This document shows, in pieces, positions 8,092 to 17,876 of a DNA stretch of 64,000 nucleotides. A model generated the notes under the pieces. It was not told where the DNA came from, did no database searches, and was given only the letters and a program-made list of their open reading frames with translations. The position numbers and the translations under genes were made by a program. Every line of letters starts with the position of its first letter. Within the stretch, counting starts at the first letter, position 1. This stretch comes from Flavobacteriaceae bacterium (lineage in GTDB: Bacteria; Bacteroidota; Bacteroidia; Flavobacteriales; Flavobacteriaceae), in assembly GCA_947491985.1 (NCBI GenBank), contig CANLLR010000002.1:1-64000 (forward strand). The letters run 5' to 3'.

Positions 8092-9408
8092 CTACAAATC
8101 AAACCCCAAATTAACGCCCAATTTAGTAGCAATAATTTTAGTAATCCGTTGTTTCAATTCGGGTATTTTAATGCTTTCTATTACAGTATTTGAAAACGCA
8201 TACATCAATAAAGCTTTAGCTTCTTTCTTTGGAATTCCGCGGCTTTGCATATAAAACATCGCAGTTTCATCCAATTGACCTATAGTGCAACCGTGCGAAC
8301 ATTTTACATCATCGGCAAAAATTTCCAATTGTGGTTTGGCGTTTATTGTGGCTTTATCACCTAGCAAAATGTTGTTATTTTGTTGAAAAGCATCGGTTTT
8401 TTGGGCTTCTTTTTCGACGTAAATTTTTCCATTGAAAACACCTGTCGAGCTTCCTGACAAAATGGTTTTGTAGTTCTGATGGCTTTCGCAATTGGGCGTT
8501 GCGTGGTTCACCAAAGTATAATGATCTACGTGTTGTTTGTCGCCAATAATGGTAATTCCTTTTAAAGTCGAATCGATGCGTTCACCAAAATGGTAGAAAT
8601 TTAAGTTGTTTCGAGTGATGTTTCCACCAAAAGAAAAAGTATGCACCGAAACTCTACTTTCTTGTTTTTGAGAGATGTATGTATTGTCAATCAGGTTGGA
8701 CGATTGTAAATCGTTTTGAACTTTGTAATAATCAACAATCGCGCGTTTTTGCGCAAAAATTTCGGTAACCGAATTTGTCAACACTGGGTTTTCATTCAAA
8801 CTTTGATGTCTTTCAATAATTTGAACGTGTGCATTTTCGCCTACAACTACTAAATTTCGAGGTTGCACCATCAAAGCATCTTCTTTTCCGGTAGAAAAAT
8901 AAATTATTTCGATTGGCTTTTCAACTACTTTACTTTTCGGAATGTTGATGTACGCTCCTTCGTTTGCGAAAGCCGTATTTAAGGTTGTTAAACTCTCTTC
9001 TTTACTGGCGATTTTATTGAAGTATTCATCGATGGCCATCTTGTATTTAGGTTTGGTCAATGCAGACGACATAAGGCAAACATCCAATCCGTCGTGTGTC
9101 GTTGATGATAAAAAGGAAGAGAATTTTCCGTCTACAAAAATCACTTTATACGTATCAATTTCGTGTAAAAAGTATTTTCGAACGTCGGCTAATTCGACCG
9201 CATTTTCGTGTTTTGGAAATACCGAATACTCATTTTTGAGGATAGTATTCAGCGACGTGTATTTCCACGCTTCCTCTTTTTTAGAAGGAAAACCTTTGTT
9301 TTCAAAGTTTTTTATAGCCGATGTACGCACATCATGAAGCGCTGAATGAACATCGATTTGTTCTTCGAAAGCCATGAAGGATGCTACTAATTTTTCTTTT
9401 AAATCCAT
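8092..9408 (-). CDS. sufD: SufD, Fe-S assembly scaffold subunit
   Basis: A 438-residue SufD subunit of the SufBCD scaffold complex, which assembles Fe-S clusters in the cytosol with the SufC ATPase. The C-terminal family region KCSHGCTIGQLDETAMFYMQ and RGIPKKEAKALLM are clear, as is the beta-helix core with NNLNFYHFGERIDS. The frame can be extended by seven codons to an ATG at 9429, but that ATG lies in the end of a palindromic repeat, so I chose the ATG at 9408 (MDLKEKL). The sufC-sufD gap is occupied by that repeat. Confidence 0.95.
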   Translation of the reverse strand: MDLKEKLVASFMAFEEQIDVHSALHDVRTSAIKNFENKGFPSKKEEAWKYTSLNTILKNEYSVFPKHENAVELADVRKYFLHEIDTYKVIFVDGKFSSFLSSTTHDGLDVCLMSSALTKPKYKMAIDEYFNKIASKEESLTTLNTAFANEGAYINIPKSKVVEKPIEIIYFSTGKEDALMVQPRNLVVVGENAHVQIIERHQSLNENPVLTNSVTEIFAQKRAIVDYYKVQNDLQSSNLIDNTYISQKQESRVSVHTFSFGGNITRNNLNFYHFGERIDSTLKGITIIGDKQHVDHYTLVNHATPNCESHQNYKTILSGSSTGVFNGKIYVEKEAQKTDAFQQNNNILLGDKATINAKPQLEIFADDVKCSHGCTIGQLDETAMFYMQSRGIPKKEAKALLMYAFSNTVIESIKIPELKQRITKIIATKLGVNLGFDL

Positions 9409-9424
9409 GTTTGTGTTTGCTTTT

Positions 9425-9479
9425 GTCATTACGAGGAACGAGGAATCTCATAATGAGGTGCTTCCTTGGTCAGCATGAC
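9425..9479. repeat. palindromic intergenic repeat between sufC and sufD
   Basis: GTCATTACGAGGAACGAGG begins at 9425 and the degenerate reverse complement CTTCCTTGGTCAGCATGAC ends at 9479. It belongs to the same family as the copies at 44812 and 44926-45004 (GTCATTCYGA...GAA..A.TCT). A hairpin here could reduce transcription from sufC into sufD. Confidence 0.7.
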
Positions 9480-9488
9480 ACTATTGAG

Positions 9489-10238
9489 TTAAACTAACTC
9501 ACTTTTAATCCAATCATATCCTTTTTCTTCCAACTCGTAAGCAAGCTCTTTTCCGCCCGATTTTACGATTTTTCCGTCCATTAAAACGTGAACAAAATCG
9601 GGAATGATATAATCTAACAAACGTTGGTAGTGCGTAATGACTAACACCGCGTTGTTTTCGTTTTTCAATTTGTTCACGCCGTTGGCTACAATGCGAAGTG
9701 CATCGATATCTAAACCCGAATCGGTTTCATCTAGAATAGCAATTTTAGGTTCTAACATCGCCATTTGGAAAATCTCGTTACGCTTCTTTTCTCCACCAGA
9801 AAAACCTTCGTTCAACGAACGCGATAAAAACTTGCGGTCAATTTCGAGTAATTCTGATTTTTCGCGGATTAATTTCAGCATTTCGTTGGCGGGCATTTCT
9901 TCTTTTCCGTTGGCTTTTCTGCTTTCGTTGATGGCCGTTTTCATGAAATTGGTTACCGAAACACCCGGGATTTCTACTGGATATTGGAACGATAAGAAAA
10001 CGCCTTTGTGTGCTCTTTCTTCCGGAGCTAACTCTGCAATATCTTCGCCTTCTAAAAGGATTTCACCTTCTGAAACTTCATACTTTTCATTTCCTGCAAT
10101 GATAGAAGCAAGCGTGCTTTTTCCGGCACCATTTGGACCCATAATGGCGTGAACTTCTCCAGCATTTATTTGAAGATTAATGCCTTTTAATATTTCTTTG
10201 TCTTCTACCGAAGCGTGTAGATTTTTTATCTGTAACAT
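9489..10238 (-). CDS. sufC: SufC, Fe-S assembly ATPase
   Basis: A 249-residue ABC-type ATPase that powers the SufBCD scaffold; it is cytosolic and not a transporter. Walker [10 protein letters not shown] is at 34-42, the signature is in [14 protein letters not shown], and Walker B is [11 protein letters not shown]. The length is normal for SufC. About 260 bp separate it from sufB upstream, a gap that contains the remnant of a four-helix-bundle gene. A palindromic repeat separates it from sufD. Confidence 0.97.
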   Translation of the reverse strand: MLQIKNLHASVEDKEILKGINLQINAGEVHAIMGPNGAGKSTLASIIAGNEKYEVSEGEILLEGEDIAELAPEERAHKGVFLSFQYPVEIPGVSVTNFMKTAINESRKANGKEEMPANEMLKLIREKSELLEIDRKFLSRSLNEGFSGGEKKRNEIFQMAMLEPKIAILDETDSGLDIDALRIVANGVNKLKNENNAVLVITHYQRLLDYIIPDFVHVLMDGKIVKSGGKELAYELEEKGYDWIKSELV

Positions 10239-10317
10239 AATTAATTTGGAAATTTGAAAATTTGGAAATTTGTAAATGAGTTTTCACTTCATAGTCAAAC
10301 TATCTTTATTTTTCAAA

Positions 10318-10470
10318 TCATTTTTGTTTTGATGTTATTATTATTTTGTTAACTATTCTTTAAATGGTACATATTTGTTCTGTTAAGACATCTGCGTTTG
10401 GATAACTTTCTGAAAACTTACAAAGCGCCAACCAATAGATTGTTTCTTCAATTTCTTTAGCGGCTATTTC
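10318..10470 (-). pseudogene. remnant of a four-helix-bundle (23S rRNA IVS-type) protein gene
   Basis: Reading 10470 to 10318 on the minus strand gives 50 sense or near-sense codons ending in a stop. They begin EIAAKEIEETIYWLALCKFS, continue ESYPNADVLTEQICTI, then one TAA (codon 37), then RIVNKIIITSKQK. This matches the C-terminal half of the small four-helix-bundle family common in flavobacteria (YWL-LC--S--YP ... I-KI-N-II-TSK). The N-terminal half is missing and is replaced by TTTGAAAA-rich sequence. It sits between sufB and sufC and is not functional. Confidence 0.7.
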
Positions 10471-10497
10471 AAATTTTCAAATTACCTCATTTTCAAA

Positions 10498-11946
10498 TTA
10501 TCCTACGGAACCTTCTAACGAAATTTCGAGTAGTTTTTGAGCTTCAACAGCAAATTCCATTGGTAATTTATTCAACACTTCTTTACTGAAACCGTTTACG
10601 ATTAACGCGATGGCTTTTTCTGTTGGGATGCCACGTTGGTTGCAATAAAAAACTTGGTCTTCACCGATTTTTGACGTCGTAGCCTCGTGTTCGATTTTGG
10701 CGGTTGAATTTTTACTTTCGATATATGGAAATGTATGTGCCCCACAATTATTTCCCATTAACAAAGAATCACATTGTGAAAAATTACGAGCGTTAGTGGC
10801 ATTGGCGCTAATTCGTACCAAACCACGATAACTGTTTTGAGATTTTCCTGCCGAAATTCCTTTGGAAATAATAGTCGATTTGGTGTTTTTACCCAAATGC
10901 ACCATTTTAGTTCCGGTGTCAGCTTGTTGAAAATTGTTGGTAACGGCAATCGAATAAAATTCGCCAATTGAGTTATCTCCTTTTAAAATTACAGAAGGAT
11001 ATTTCCAAGTAATTGCAGAACCTGTTTCTACTTGCGTCCATGAGATTTTTGCATTTTTTTCGCAAATTCCTCTTTTGGTAACAAAGTTAAAAACACCGCC
11101 TTTTCCTGCTGCGTTTCCTGGATACCAATTTTGTACGGTAGAATATTTGATCTCGGCATTATCTAACGCAATTAATTCGACCACGGCTGCGTGCAACTGG
11201 TTCTCATCGCGGCTTGGCGCTGTACAACCTTCTAGATACGACACATAACTGCCTTCATCAGCAATCAAAAGTGTGCGCTCAAACTGACCTGTTCCAGCTT
11301 GATTGATTCGGAAATACGTTGATAATTCCATTGGACAACGAACCCCTTTCGGAATGTAACAAAAACTTCCATCGGAGAAAACGGCCGAATTTAATGCGGC
11401 ATAAAAATTATCTCTTTGTGGGACAACCGTTCCTAAATGTTTCTGAACCAACTCGGGATGTTCGCGAATCGCTTCAGAAATACTCATAAAAATGATTCCT
11501 TTTTCGGCTAATGTTTTTTTGAACGTTGTGGCTACAGAAACCGAATCGACAACAATATCCATGGCAACATTATTCATCATTTTTTGTTCGTCGATAGAGA
11601 TGCCCAATTTTTTGTACATCTCTAACAAATCGGGATCAACGTCGTCTAAGGTTTTGTTGGGATCGGCTTTTTTAGGAGCTGAATAATACGAAATAGCTTG
11701 AAAATCGGGTTTTTCATAATGTACATTTGCCCAATCAAGTTCGGTCATTTCTTGCCAAGCACGAAACGCTTCGATACGCCAATCGGTCATCCATTGTGGT
11801 TCTTCTTTTTTCAACGAAATAGCTCGAACGATATCTTCGTTTAAACCAATCGGAAACGTCTCCGATTCTAAATTGGTGTAAAATCCGTATTCGTACTCTT
11901 TATTTTCGAGTTCAATTTTTAAATCGTCTTCGGTATATTTTGACAT
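10498..11946 (-). CDS. sufB: SufB, Fe-S assembly scaffold subunit
   Basis: A 482-residue SufB, the main scaffold subunit on which Fe-S clusters are built with SufC and SufD. Diagnostic stretches are [19 protein letters not shown], the cysteine-containing [32 protein letters not shown] and the C-terminal [22 protein letters not shown]. Length and order match other Bacteroidota. It starts about 15 bp after the sufA stop, so sufA and sufB share a transcript. Confidence 0.97.
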   Translation of the reverse strand: MSKYTEDDLKIELENKEYEYGFYTNLESETFPIGLNEDIVRAISLKKEEPQWMTDWRIEAFRAWQEMTELDWANVHYEKPDFQAISYYSAPKKADPNKTLDDVDPDLLEMYKKLGISIDEQKMMNNVAMDIVVDSVSVATTFKKTLAEKGIIFMSISEAIREHPELVQKHLGTVVPQRDNFYAALNSAVFSDGSFCYIPKGVRCPMELSTYFRINQAGTGQFERTLLIADEGSYVSYLEGCTAPSRDENQLHAAVVELIALDNAEIKYSTVQNWYPGNAAGKGGVFNFVTKRGICEKNAKISWTQVETGSAITWKYPSVILKGDNSIGEFYSIAVTNNFQQADTGTKMVHLGKNTKSTIISKGISAGKSQNSYRGLVRISANATNARNFSQCDSLLMGNNCGAHTFPYIESKNSTAKIEHEATTSKIGEDQVFYCNQRGIPTEKAIALIVNGFSKEVLNKLPMEFAVEAQKLLEISLEGSVG

Positions 11947-11961
11947 TTTGTTTGTTTATTT

Positions 11962-12291
11962 TTATAGCGAAAATGATTCTCCACATCCACATGTTCTTGA
12001 CGCATTCGGATTGTTAAAAACAAATCCTTTTCCGTTCAATCCGCCCGAAAATTCTAAAATGGTTCCGGCTAAATACAAGAACGATTTTTTTTCAACGGCG
12101 ATTTTCACGTGATTATCTTCAAAAACTTTATCGTTTTCACCCAATTCTTTGTCGAATTTTAATTCGTATGACAAACCCGAGCAACCACCACTTTTTACGC
12201 CAACTCGAACGTAATCTTTGGAAGCGTCAAAACCATCGTCATTCATCATGTCGATAATTTTTTTACTTGCTGTATCAGAAACTTTGATCAT
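11962..12291 (-). CDS. sufA: SufA/IscA-type Fe-S carrier protein
   Basis: A 109-residue A-type carrier that transfers assembled clusters to target proteins. The three conserved cysteines are Cys37 (GGCSG), Cys101 and Cys103 (CGCGESF). It is the first gene of the suf cluster. A promoter-like pair, TTTG and TAACTTTG with a 22-bp spacer, lies 31-64 bp upstream. A-type carriers SufA, IscA and ErpA are hard to separate by sequence; the suf context supports SufA. Confidence 0.93.
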   Translation of the reverse strand: MIKVSDTASKKIIDMMNDDGFDASKDYVRVGVKSGGCSGLSYELKFDKELGENDKVFEDNHVKIAVEKKSFLYLAGTILEFSGGLNGKGFVFNNPNASRTCGCGESFSL

Positions 12292-12321
12292 AGCTTATTT
12301 TGATTTTGTCTAAATTAACCG

Positions 12322-12355
12322 CAAAGTTAGTACAATTATCTATTTTTTCTGCAAA
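12322..12355 (-). promoter_or_regulatory. putative promoter of the suf operon
   Basis: On the minus strand, -33 TTTG (12352-12355) is followed after 22 bp by -7 TAACTTTG (12322-12329), matching the Bacteroidota housekeeping consensus TTTG-N(17-23)-TAnnTTTG. It points to sufA. Confidence 0.55.
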
Positions 12356-12458
12356 TGATAACATTTTTATAACGAATAATAAAATAGAAAAAATTGATTT
12401 CGGCGTTATTTCACTCATCATTTTATTAAATTGCAACTCTTTTAATTCTCAAATAATC

Positions 12459-13319
12459 ATGAAATTATACCCAATAGAAGCTGGAAATTTTAAGCTCGAC
12501 GGCGGTGCAATGTTTGGCGTAGTGCCAAAAACCTTGTGGAACCGCACCAACCCAGCCGACGAAAACAATTTGATAGACATTGCAGCGCGTTGTCTTCTAA
12601 TTGAAAATGGCAACCGATTAATTTTAATTGATACCGGAATGGGCAACAAACAGTCGGAGAAGTTTTTTAGCTATTATTCGCTTTGGGGAAGTCATTCGTT
12701 AGATAAATCTTTAGCAAAATACGGATTTCATCGCGAGGACATTACCGATGTTTTTATGACGCATTTGCATTTTGACCACTGTGGTGGAAGCGTAAATTGG
12801 AACGCTGGCAAAACAGGATATGAAGTCGCCTTTAAAAATGCCAAATATTGGACGAATGAAAACCACTGGAAATGGGCTACTCAACCCAATGCACGAGAAA
12901 GAGCATCGTTTTTACACGAGAATTTGATTCCGATGCAAGAAAGCGGACAACTGTATTTTATCAACCGTCCTGAGGGTGATTTTAGCTTTTCTGACGAATT
13001 GGGTTTTGCTATTTTTTATGCTGATGGTCACACCGAAAAACAAATGATTCCGCACATTCAATACCAAGACAAAACCATTGTTTTTTGTGGCGATTTGTTG
13101 GCTACAGCAGGTCATATTCCGATTCCGTATGTAATGGGATATGACACGAGACCGCTTTTAACGCTAGATGAAAAAACCAAATTCATGCATGCTGCCGCAG
13201 ATAAAAACTATTATTTGATGCTCGAACACGATGCACACAACCAAATCATAACCGTTGAAAATACCGAAAAAGGGGTGCGATTGAAGGAAGTGTTTCAATG
13301 TAATGATATCTTAATCTAA
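12459..13319 (+). CDS. MBL-fold metallo-hydrolase
   Basis: A 286-residue metallo-beta-lactamase superfamily enzyme with the zinc motif His102-Leu-His104-Phe-Asp106-His107 (THLHFDHCGG), then YADGHTEKQMIPH and FCGDLLATAGHIPIPYV. It resembles lactonase or glyoxalase-like hydrolases; the substrate cannot be told. The frame is open back to 12300, but the region before 12459 has no homology character and contains the divergent sufA promoter, so the ATG at 12459 (MKLYPIEAG) is chosen. It is divergent from the suf operon. Confidence 0.9.
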   Translation: MKLYPIEAGNFKLDGGAMFGVVPKTLWNRTNPADENNLIDIAARCLLIENGNRLILIDTGMGNKQSEKFFSYYSLWGSHSLDKSLAKYGFHREDITDVFMTHLHFDHCGGSVNWNAGKTGYEVAFKNAKYWTNENHWKWATQPNARERASFLHENLIPMQESGQLYFINRPEGDFSFSDELGFAIFYADGHTEKQMIPHIQYQDKTIVFCGDLLATAGHIPIPYVMGYDTRPLLTLDEKTKFMHAAADKNYYLMLEHDAHNQIITVENTEKGVRLKEVFQCNDILI

Positions 13320-13384
13320 TGTTAATGCTCTTCAAACTTAAATCAAAACAAAATACATTTAACCCAATTTTAAATTATTTAAAA

Positions 13385-14980
13385 ATGAAATTCAACAAAC
13401 CTTTTTTCATTTCAGCAGTATTTGCAATTGCATTGTCTAGTTGTAGTCCAAAACTTGCCCCAATGGTGGGCACAAATCCGTCTAACATTGACAAAAACCC
13501 ATTAAAAACTTCTCCTATTAAAGAAGACGATTTAAAGCGTTGGAGTCACCTTGATTTAGTGAAAGATACCATTCCAGGAATGAGTGTCGACAAAGCGTAT
13601 GCTGAACTTTTGAAAGGAAAAAAAGGTATCAAAGTTATTGTAGGAATTATTGATTCAGGTGTCGATATTGATCATGAAGATTTAAAAGAAAAAATCTGGA
13701 CCAACAAAAAAGAAATTGCTGGTAACAACAAAGATGACGACAACAACGGTTTTATAGATGATGTCCACGGCTGGAATTTTCTTGGCGATTCAAATGATGA
13801 AAACTTAGAATTGACACGTATCGTAAAAAAAGGCGATGATGGTTCAGCCATTTATAAAAGCGCTAAAGCTGAATTGGAGGCAAAATTAGCAGAGATGAAT
13901 CAGCAAAAACCAACAGTTGATATGCTTTCTAAAGCTGACAAAGACATTCGTACACATTTGAAAAAGGAAATATATACAGTAGACGAATTAAAGAAGATTA
14001 CTACAACTGACGCCGAATTAAATAAAAGTAAAATGATTATGATGAGTGTAGCATCTCAAGCTGGACCTAATTTTCAAGCAGAAATCAAAGAATATATCGA
14101 TCAAGTGTATGGAATGTTAAACTACAACCTCAACGTCAATTTTGATGGAAGAAAGCCAGTAGGTGATAATCCAAACGACATCAACGACAAAAAATACGGA
14201 AACGGAAATGTAAAAGGTCCAAACGTAGAAGACGCTTTACACGGAACACACGTTGCCGGAATCGTGGCACAAGTTAGAGGCAACCAAAAAGGAGGCGACG
14301 GTGTTGCAAACAATGTTGAAATTATGGCGGTGAGAGCTGTGCCTAATGGCGATGAGTACGACAAAGATATTGCTTTAGCTATTCGTTACGCCGTTGATAA
14401 TGGCGCAAAAGTAATCAACGGGAGTTTCGGAAAAGACTATTCTCCTCAGAAAGAATGGGTTTGGGATGCTATCAAATATGCTGCAAGTAAAGACGTATTA
14501 ATTGTTCACGCTTCTGGTAATGATGGTAAAAATATCGACAGCGAACCAAATTTTCCTTCTGACGAAAAAAACAACGTTGAATTTGCCAACAATTTCCTTT
14601 CTATTGGTGCTTTAAATAAAGAATACGGTAGCAACATTATTGCAGCATTTTCCAATTACGGAAACGTAAATGTGGATATTTTTTCACCTGGAAACGAAAT
14701 ATACGCAACCGTTCCGAATAGCAAATACCGTTATTTACAAGGAACATCAATGGCGTCACCTAATGCTGCTGGAGTGGCTGCTTTAGTACGTTCATATTAT
14801 CCAAGTTTAACAGCCGCGCAAGTAAAGAAAATCATCATGGATTCGGGAACGCCTATTTCTGCGACTGTAGCGGTTGGGGAGCAAAAAACAAATATGCCTT
14901 TTGCCAACACTTGCGTTTCTGGAAAAATTGTAAACGCTTACAACGCTTTACTTATGGCAGAGCAAATGTCAAAAAAATAA
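13385..14980 (+). CDS. S8 family (subtilisin-like) serine protease, lipoprotein
   Basis: 531 residues with a lipoprotein signal (MKFNKPFFISAVFAIALSSC). The subtilase triad is Asp90 (GIIDSGVDIDHEDL), His286 (LHGTHVAG) and Ser455 (GTSMASPNAAG). An insert of about 150 residues between the Asp and His motifs is rich in Lys/Glu/Asp, as in other Bacteroidota subtilases of this type. It is probably anchored in the envelope and digests proteins outside the cytoplasm. The 66 bp before the chosen ATG are also in frame, but that extension would hide the signal peptide. It is followed by an M1 peptidase about 30 bp downstream. Confidence 0.93.
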   Translation: MKFNKPFFISAVFAIALSSCSPKLAPMVGTNPSNIDKNPLKTSPIKEDDLKRWSHLDLVKDTIPGMSVDKAYAELLKGKKGIKVIVGIIDSGVDIDHEDLKEKIWTNKKEIAGNNKDDDNNGFIDDVHGWNFLGDSNDENLELTRIVKKGDDGSAIYKSAKAELEAKLAEMNQQKPTVDMLSKADKDIRTHLKKEIYTVDELKKITTTDAELNKSKMIMMSVASQAGPNFQAEIKEYIDQVYGMLNYNLNVNFDGRKPVGDNPNDINDKKYGNGNVKGPNVEDALHGTHVAGIVAQVRGNQKGGDGVANNVEIMAVRAVPNGDEYDKDIALAIRYAVDNGAKVINGSFGKDYSPQKEWVWDAIKYAASKDVLIVHASGNDGKNIDSEPNFPSDEKNNVEFANNFLSIGALNKEYGSNIIAAFSNYGNVNVDIFSPGNEIYATVPNSKYRYLQGTSMASPNAAGVAALVRSYYPSLTAAQVKKIIMDSGTPISATVAVGEQKTNMPFANTCVSGKIVNAYNALLMAEQMSKK

Positions 14981-15009
14981 ATTTTTAGTAATTCAGGTTC
15001 CTTTCACAG

Positions 15010-16893
15010 ATGAAAAAAATCATGTTGTTTTCGTTTTTAAGCTTTGGTTGTATCGCTGCTTTTTCTCAAACATCTTCCTATTGGCAACAAAAAGCGGATT
15101 ATAAAATGGAAGTTTCGATGGACGTAAAAACCTATCAATACCAAGGAAAACAAACGCTCTTGTATACCAACAATTCGAACGATACCTTACGTAAAGTTTT
15201 TTATCATTTGTACAACAATGCCTTTCAACCTGGAAGCGAAATGGATATGCGACTACAAAGCATAAAAGATCCAGACGGTCGAATGGTTGATAAAGTAAAA
15301 ATAGGCGATAAAGAAAGTAAAGAAAGTCGCATTGCCAAATTGCAACCCAATGAAATGGGCTATTTGCACATCGCCAATTTCAAGCAAGACGGAATTCCAA
15401 TCACAGCAAAAGAAGTAGAAACAATCTTAGAAGTTACGCTTTCAAAACCCATTTTACCTGGAAAATCAACCACTTTTACACTTGATTTTGAAGGACAAGT
15501 GCCTGTTCAAATACGGCGTTCCGGAAGAAACAACAAAGAAGGTATTGCACTTTCGATGTCGCAATGGTATCCAAAAATGGCCGAATTTGATTTCGAAGGT
15601 TGGCACGCCGATCCGTATATCGCACGTGAATTTCATGGTGTTTGGGGAAATTTTGATGTAAAAATTACTATTGACAAAGACTACATTTTAGGCGGAACTG
15701 GCTATTTACAAAACGGCAACGATATCGGATACAACTACCAGGATTCAAATGTTGTGGTAAAAATTCCGAAAAAACAAAAGACACTCACTTGGCATTTTGT
15801 TGCACCTATGGTCCATGATTTTACTTGGGCTGCCGATAAAGAGTACCTTCACGATGTGGTCAAAACCGACTTCGGAACGACCTTACACTTTTTGTATAAA
15901 AACAATCCAAAAATCATTGATAATTGGAAAAATGCACAACCAAAAACGGTTGAAACAATGCGTTATTTCAATTCAATTGTGGGAAAATATCCATACCAAC
16001 AATATTCGGTAATTCAAGGTGGCGATGGCGGAATGGAATATGCCATGTGTACGTTAATTTTAGGCGAAGGCAATATAGACGGAATGGTCGGACTTATTGC
16101 ACATGAAATGGGACATTCATGGTTTCAACACGTTTTAGCAACTAACGAAAGTAAACACGGATGGATGGACGAAGGATTCACTTCATTCATAGAAGATTTA
16201 GGCGTTAATCATTTGGCTGAAAAAAAAGTCGTAAATCCATTTGCCGGCGCTTATAAAGGATATGTGAGTTTAGCCAATTCAGGAAAAGAACAACCATTGT
16301 CTACACATGCGGATCGATTTGACGAAAACCGAAGTTATAGCATTGCATCGTACAGCAAAGGGGAACTTTTTTTAACGCAATTGATCTACCTTATCGGAAA
16401 AGAAAATGTGATGAAAACCGTGAAGCGTTTTTACAGCGAATTTCAATTCAAACATCCAACCCCCAACGACATTAAACGTACAGCAGAGCGCGTTTCGGGA
16501 GCCAATTTAGATTGGTATTTAACCGATTGGACGCAAACGACCAACACCATTGATTATAGTATCACAACAGTAGAAGGTGCGACCGATGGCGGGCAAAGAA
16601 CAGTAATTTCGTTAGAAAGAATCGGTAGAATGCCAATGCCAATAGAAATTTTAGTAGACTATACTGATGGTTCAAAAGAATCATTTTACATTCCGCTACG
16701 CATGATGAGTTTCGAGAAAGAAAATCCAATACCAGAAATTAAAAGAACCGTTTTAAAAGACTGGGCTTGGGGTAATCCGAATTATTTCTTTGAAATTCCG
16801 AAATCAAAAACGACTGTTCGAAAAGTCACACTTGACCCAAGCGGATTAATGGCCGACGTGAAAAGTGACAACAATACGTATGAAATAAAATAA
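15010..16893 (+). CDS. M1 family metallopeptidase (secreted)
   Basis: A 627-residue gluzincin aminopeptidase-type enzyme with signal peptide (MKKIMLFSFLSFGCIAAFSQ). The zinc site is His365-Glu366-x-x-His369 with Glu388 (NESKHGWMDEGF), and the GAMEN-like exopeptidase motif is GGDGGMEYAM. The N-terminal beta-saddle domain spans about 25-250. It is probably periplasmic or surface-exposed and degrades peptides, perhaps with the subtilase encoded just upstream. A strong terminator follows. Confidence 0.94.
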   Translation: MKKIMLFSFLSFGCIAAFSQTSSYWQQKADYKMEVSMDVKTYQYQGKQTLLYTNNSNDTLRKVFYHLYNNAFQPGSEMDMRLQSIKDPDGRMVDKVKIGDKESKESRIAKLQPNEMGYLHIANFKQDGIPITAKEVETILEVTLSKPILPGKSTTFTLDFEGQVPVQIRRSGRNNKEGIALSMSQWYPKMAEFDFEGWHADPYIAREFHGVWGNFDVKITIDKDYILGGTGYLQNGNDIGYNYQDSNVVVKIPKKQKTLTWHFVAPMVHDFTWAADKEYLHDVVKTDFGTTLHFLYKNNPKIIDNWKNAQPKTVETMRYFNSIVGKYPYQQYSVIQGGDGGMEYAMCTLILGEGNIDGMVGLIAHEMGHSWFQHVLATNESKHGWMDEGFTSFIEDLGVNHLAEKKVVNPFAGAYKGYVSLANSGKEQPLSTHADRFDENRSYSIASYSKGELFLTQLIYLIGKENVMKTVKRFYSEFQFKHPTPNDIKRTAERVSGANLDWYLTDWTQTTNTIDYSITTVEGATDGGQRTVISLERIGRMPMPIEILVDYTDGSKESFYIPLRMMSFEKENPIPEIKRTVLKDWAWGNPNYFFEIPKSKTTVRKVTLDPSGLMADVKSDNNTYEIK

Positions 16894-16894
16894 C

Positions 16895-16924
16895 AAAAAG
16901 AAGCTTTAGGGCTTCTTTTTTTTT
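16895..16924 (+). terminator. intrinsic terminator after the M1 peptidase gene
   Basis: Stem AAAAAGAAGC / GCTTCTTTTT (16895-16904 and 16911-16920), six-base loop, and a T-run to 16924. Confidence 0.88.
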
Positions 16925-16942
16925 GGAATCCCAATCCTACAA

Positions 16943-16956
16943 TATAAGCGCTTATA
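16943..16956. promoter_or_regulatory. perfect 14-bp palindrome, possible operator
   Basis: TATAAGCGCTTATA is a perfect palindrome about 75 bp before the gene at 17032 and has no T-run, so it is not a terminator. It could bind a dimeric regulator of the 17032-rnpA transcript. Confidence 0.35.
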
Positions 16957-17031
16957 AAACGTATTCTAACTATTGTTTCTCTTTTGGAATAGAATTTGTA
17001 GTTTTACCATTCGGAATTTATCTTTTACATT

Positions 17032-17445
17032 ATGAAACTATATTCATCACTCTTATTTTTGTTTTTTTTATCTTTTGGACTGCAAAATAGTGCCGCGCAA
17101 ACGCTAACGTTTAAAACGAGTAGTGTTAGCATTACTGAAAAAAACGAAAAAGGCAAATGGAATGAATGGTCTGATTTTGTAAAAGCAGATTTGGTCATTT
17201 CTATTGATGCTAAAAAAAACAGAATCGTTGTGAATTCTCCCGAAATTCAAGTTTTTACGATTTTGGCTTATGGCGAAAAAACCGAAGACGAAACCACCAG
17301 AATTGTGCCTTTTGAATGTATTGACAATAATGGTTCAAAAGCTACCGTTTTTGTAATAACAAAGAAAAAAGAATCGAATCGAATGCAGTTTTACATCAAT
17401 TATTCGGAAGTAAAATTTGTCTACAATATTTACAACCCAAAATAA
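17032..17445 (+). CDS. small secreted hypothetical protein
   Basis: 137 residues, not recognised. It has a signal peptide (about 1-22, ending NSAAQ) and a short, mostly beta-predicted mature part with WNEWSDFVKADLVISIDAKKN and an aromatic C-terminus (FYINYSEVKFVYNIYNP). It ends 5 bp before the rnpA start, so the two genes are probably cotranscribed. An unrelated secreted protein directly upstream of rnpA is a lineage-specific arrangement. Confidence 0.75.
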   Translation: MKLYSSLLFLFFLSFGLQNSAAQTLTFKTSSVSITEKNEKGKWNEWSDFVKADLVISIDAKKNRIVVNSPEIQVFTILAYGEKTEDETTRIVPFECIDNNGSKATVFVITKKKESNRMQFYINYSEVKFVYNIYNPK

Positions 17446-17450
17446 AATAC

Positions 17451-17831
17451 GTGGATTTTTCTTATCCAAAAGACGAAAAACTCAAAAGCAGAAAAATCAT
17501 TGATTTACTTTTTACAGAAGGAAAATCGGTGGCTAAATTTCCGTTGCGATTGGTATATATCGAAACCCCATTCGACGATAATAAACCAATAAAAATAGGT
17601 GTTTCGGTTTCTAAAAAAAACTTCAAACACGCTGTTGATCGCAATTATTTTAAAAGAGTTTTACGCGAATGTTACCGGCATAACAAACACATCTTACTTG
17701 AAAACACAGACAGAAGTTTCGCCATTCTCTTTTTTTATCAAACCAAAGAACGTTTGTCTTTTCATGAAATAAACGAAAAAACCATCCAACTTTTTGAGAA
17801 ATTTATAAAAACCGTTGAAGTTGAAAAATAA
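17451..17831 (+). CDS. rnpA: ribonuclease P protein component
   Basis: A 126-residue protein subunit of RNase P, which matures the 5' ends of tRNAs together with the RnpB RNA. The RNR-type motif is AVDRNYFKRVLRECYRHN at about 62-79, following KIGVSVSKKNFKHA. The start is GTG at 17451 (MDFSYPKDEKLKSRKII). It is not next to rpmH or dnaA here, unlike in many bacteria. It starts 5 bp after the secreted-protein gene. Confidence 0.95.
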   Translation: MDFSYPKDEKLKSRKIIDLLFTEGKSVAKFPLRLVYIETPFDDNKPIKIGVSVSKKNFKHAVDRNYFKRVLRECYRHNKHILLENTDRSFAILFFYQTKERLSFHEINEKTIQLFEKFIKTVEVEK

Positions 17832-17876
17832 GACTTGGCGATTTGCGTTATCCTTCATAAGGAATTGCTAAAAAAG

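Noticed and set aside
12101-12116. parS-like word in sufA (TTTTCACGTGATTA)
   Set aside because: Only the CACGTG core and a few flanking bases match; inside a conserved coding region.
12300-12458. N-terminal extension of the MBL hydrolase
   Set aside because: Open frame only by chance: it overlaps the divergent sufA promoter and lacks family similarity, so the ATG at 12459 is used.
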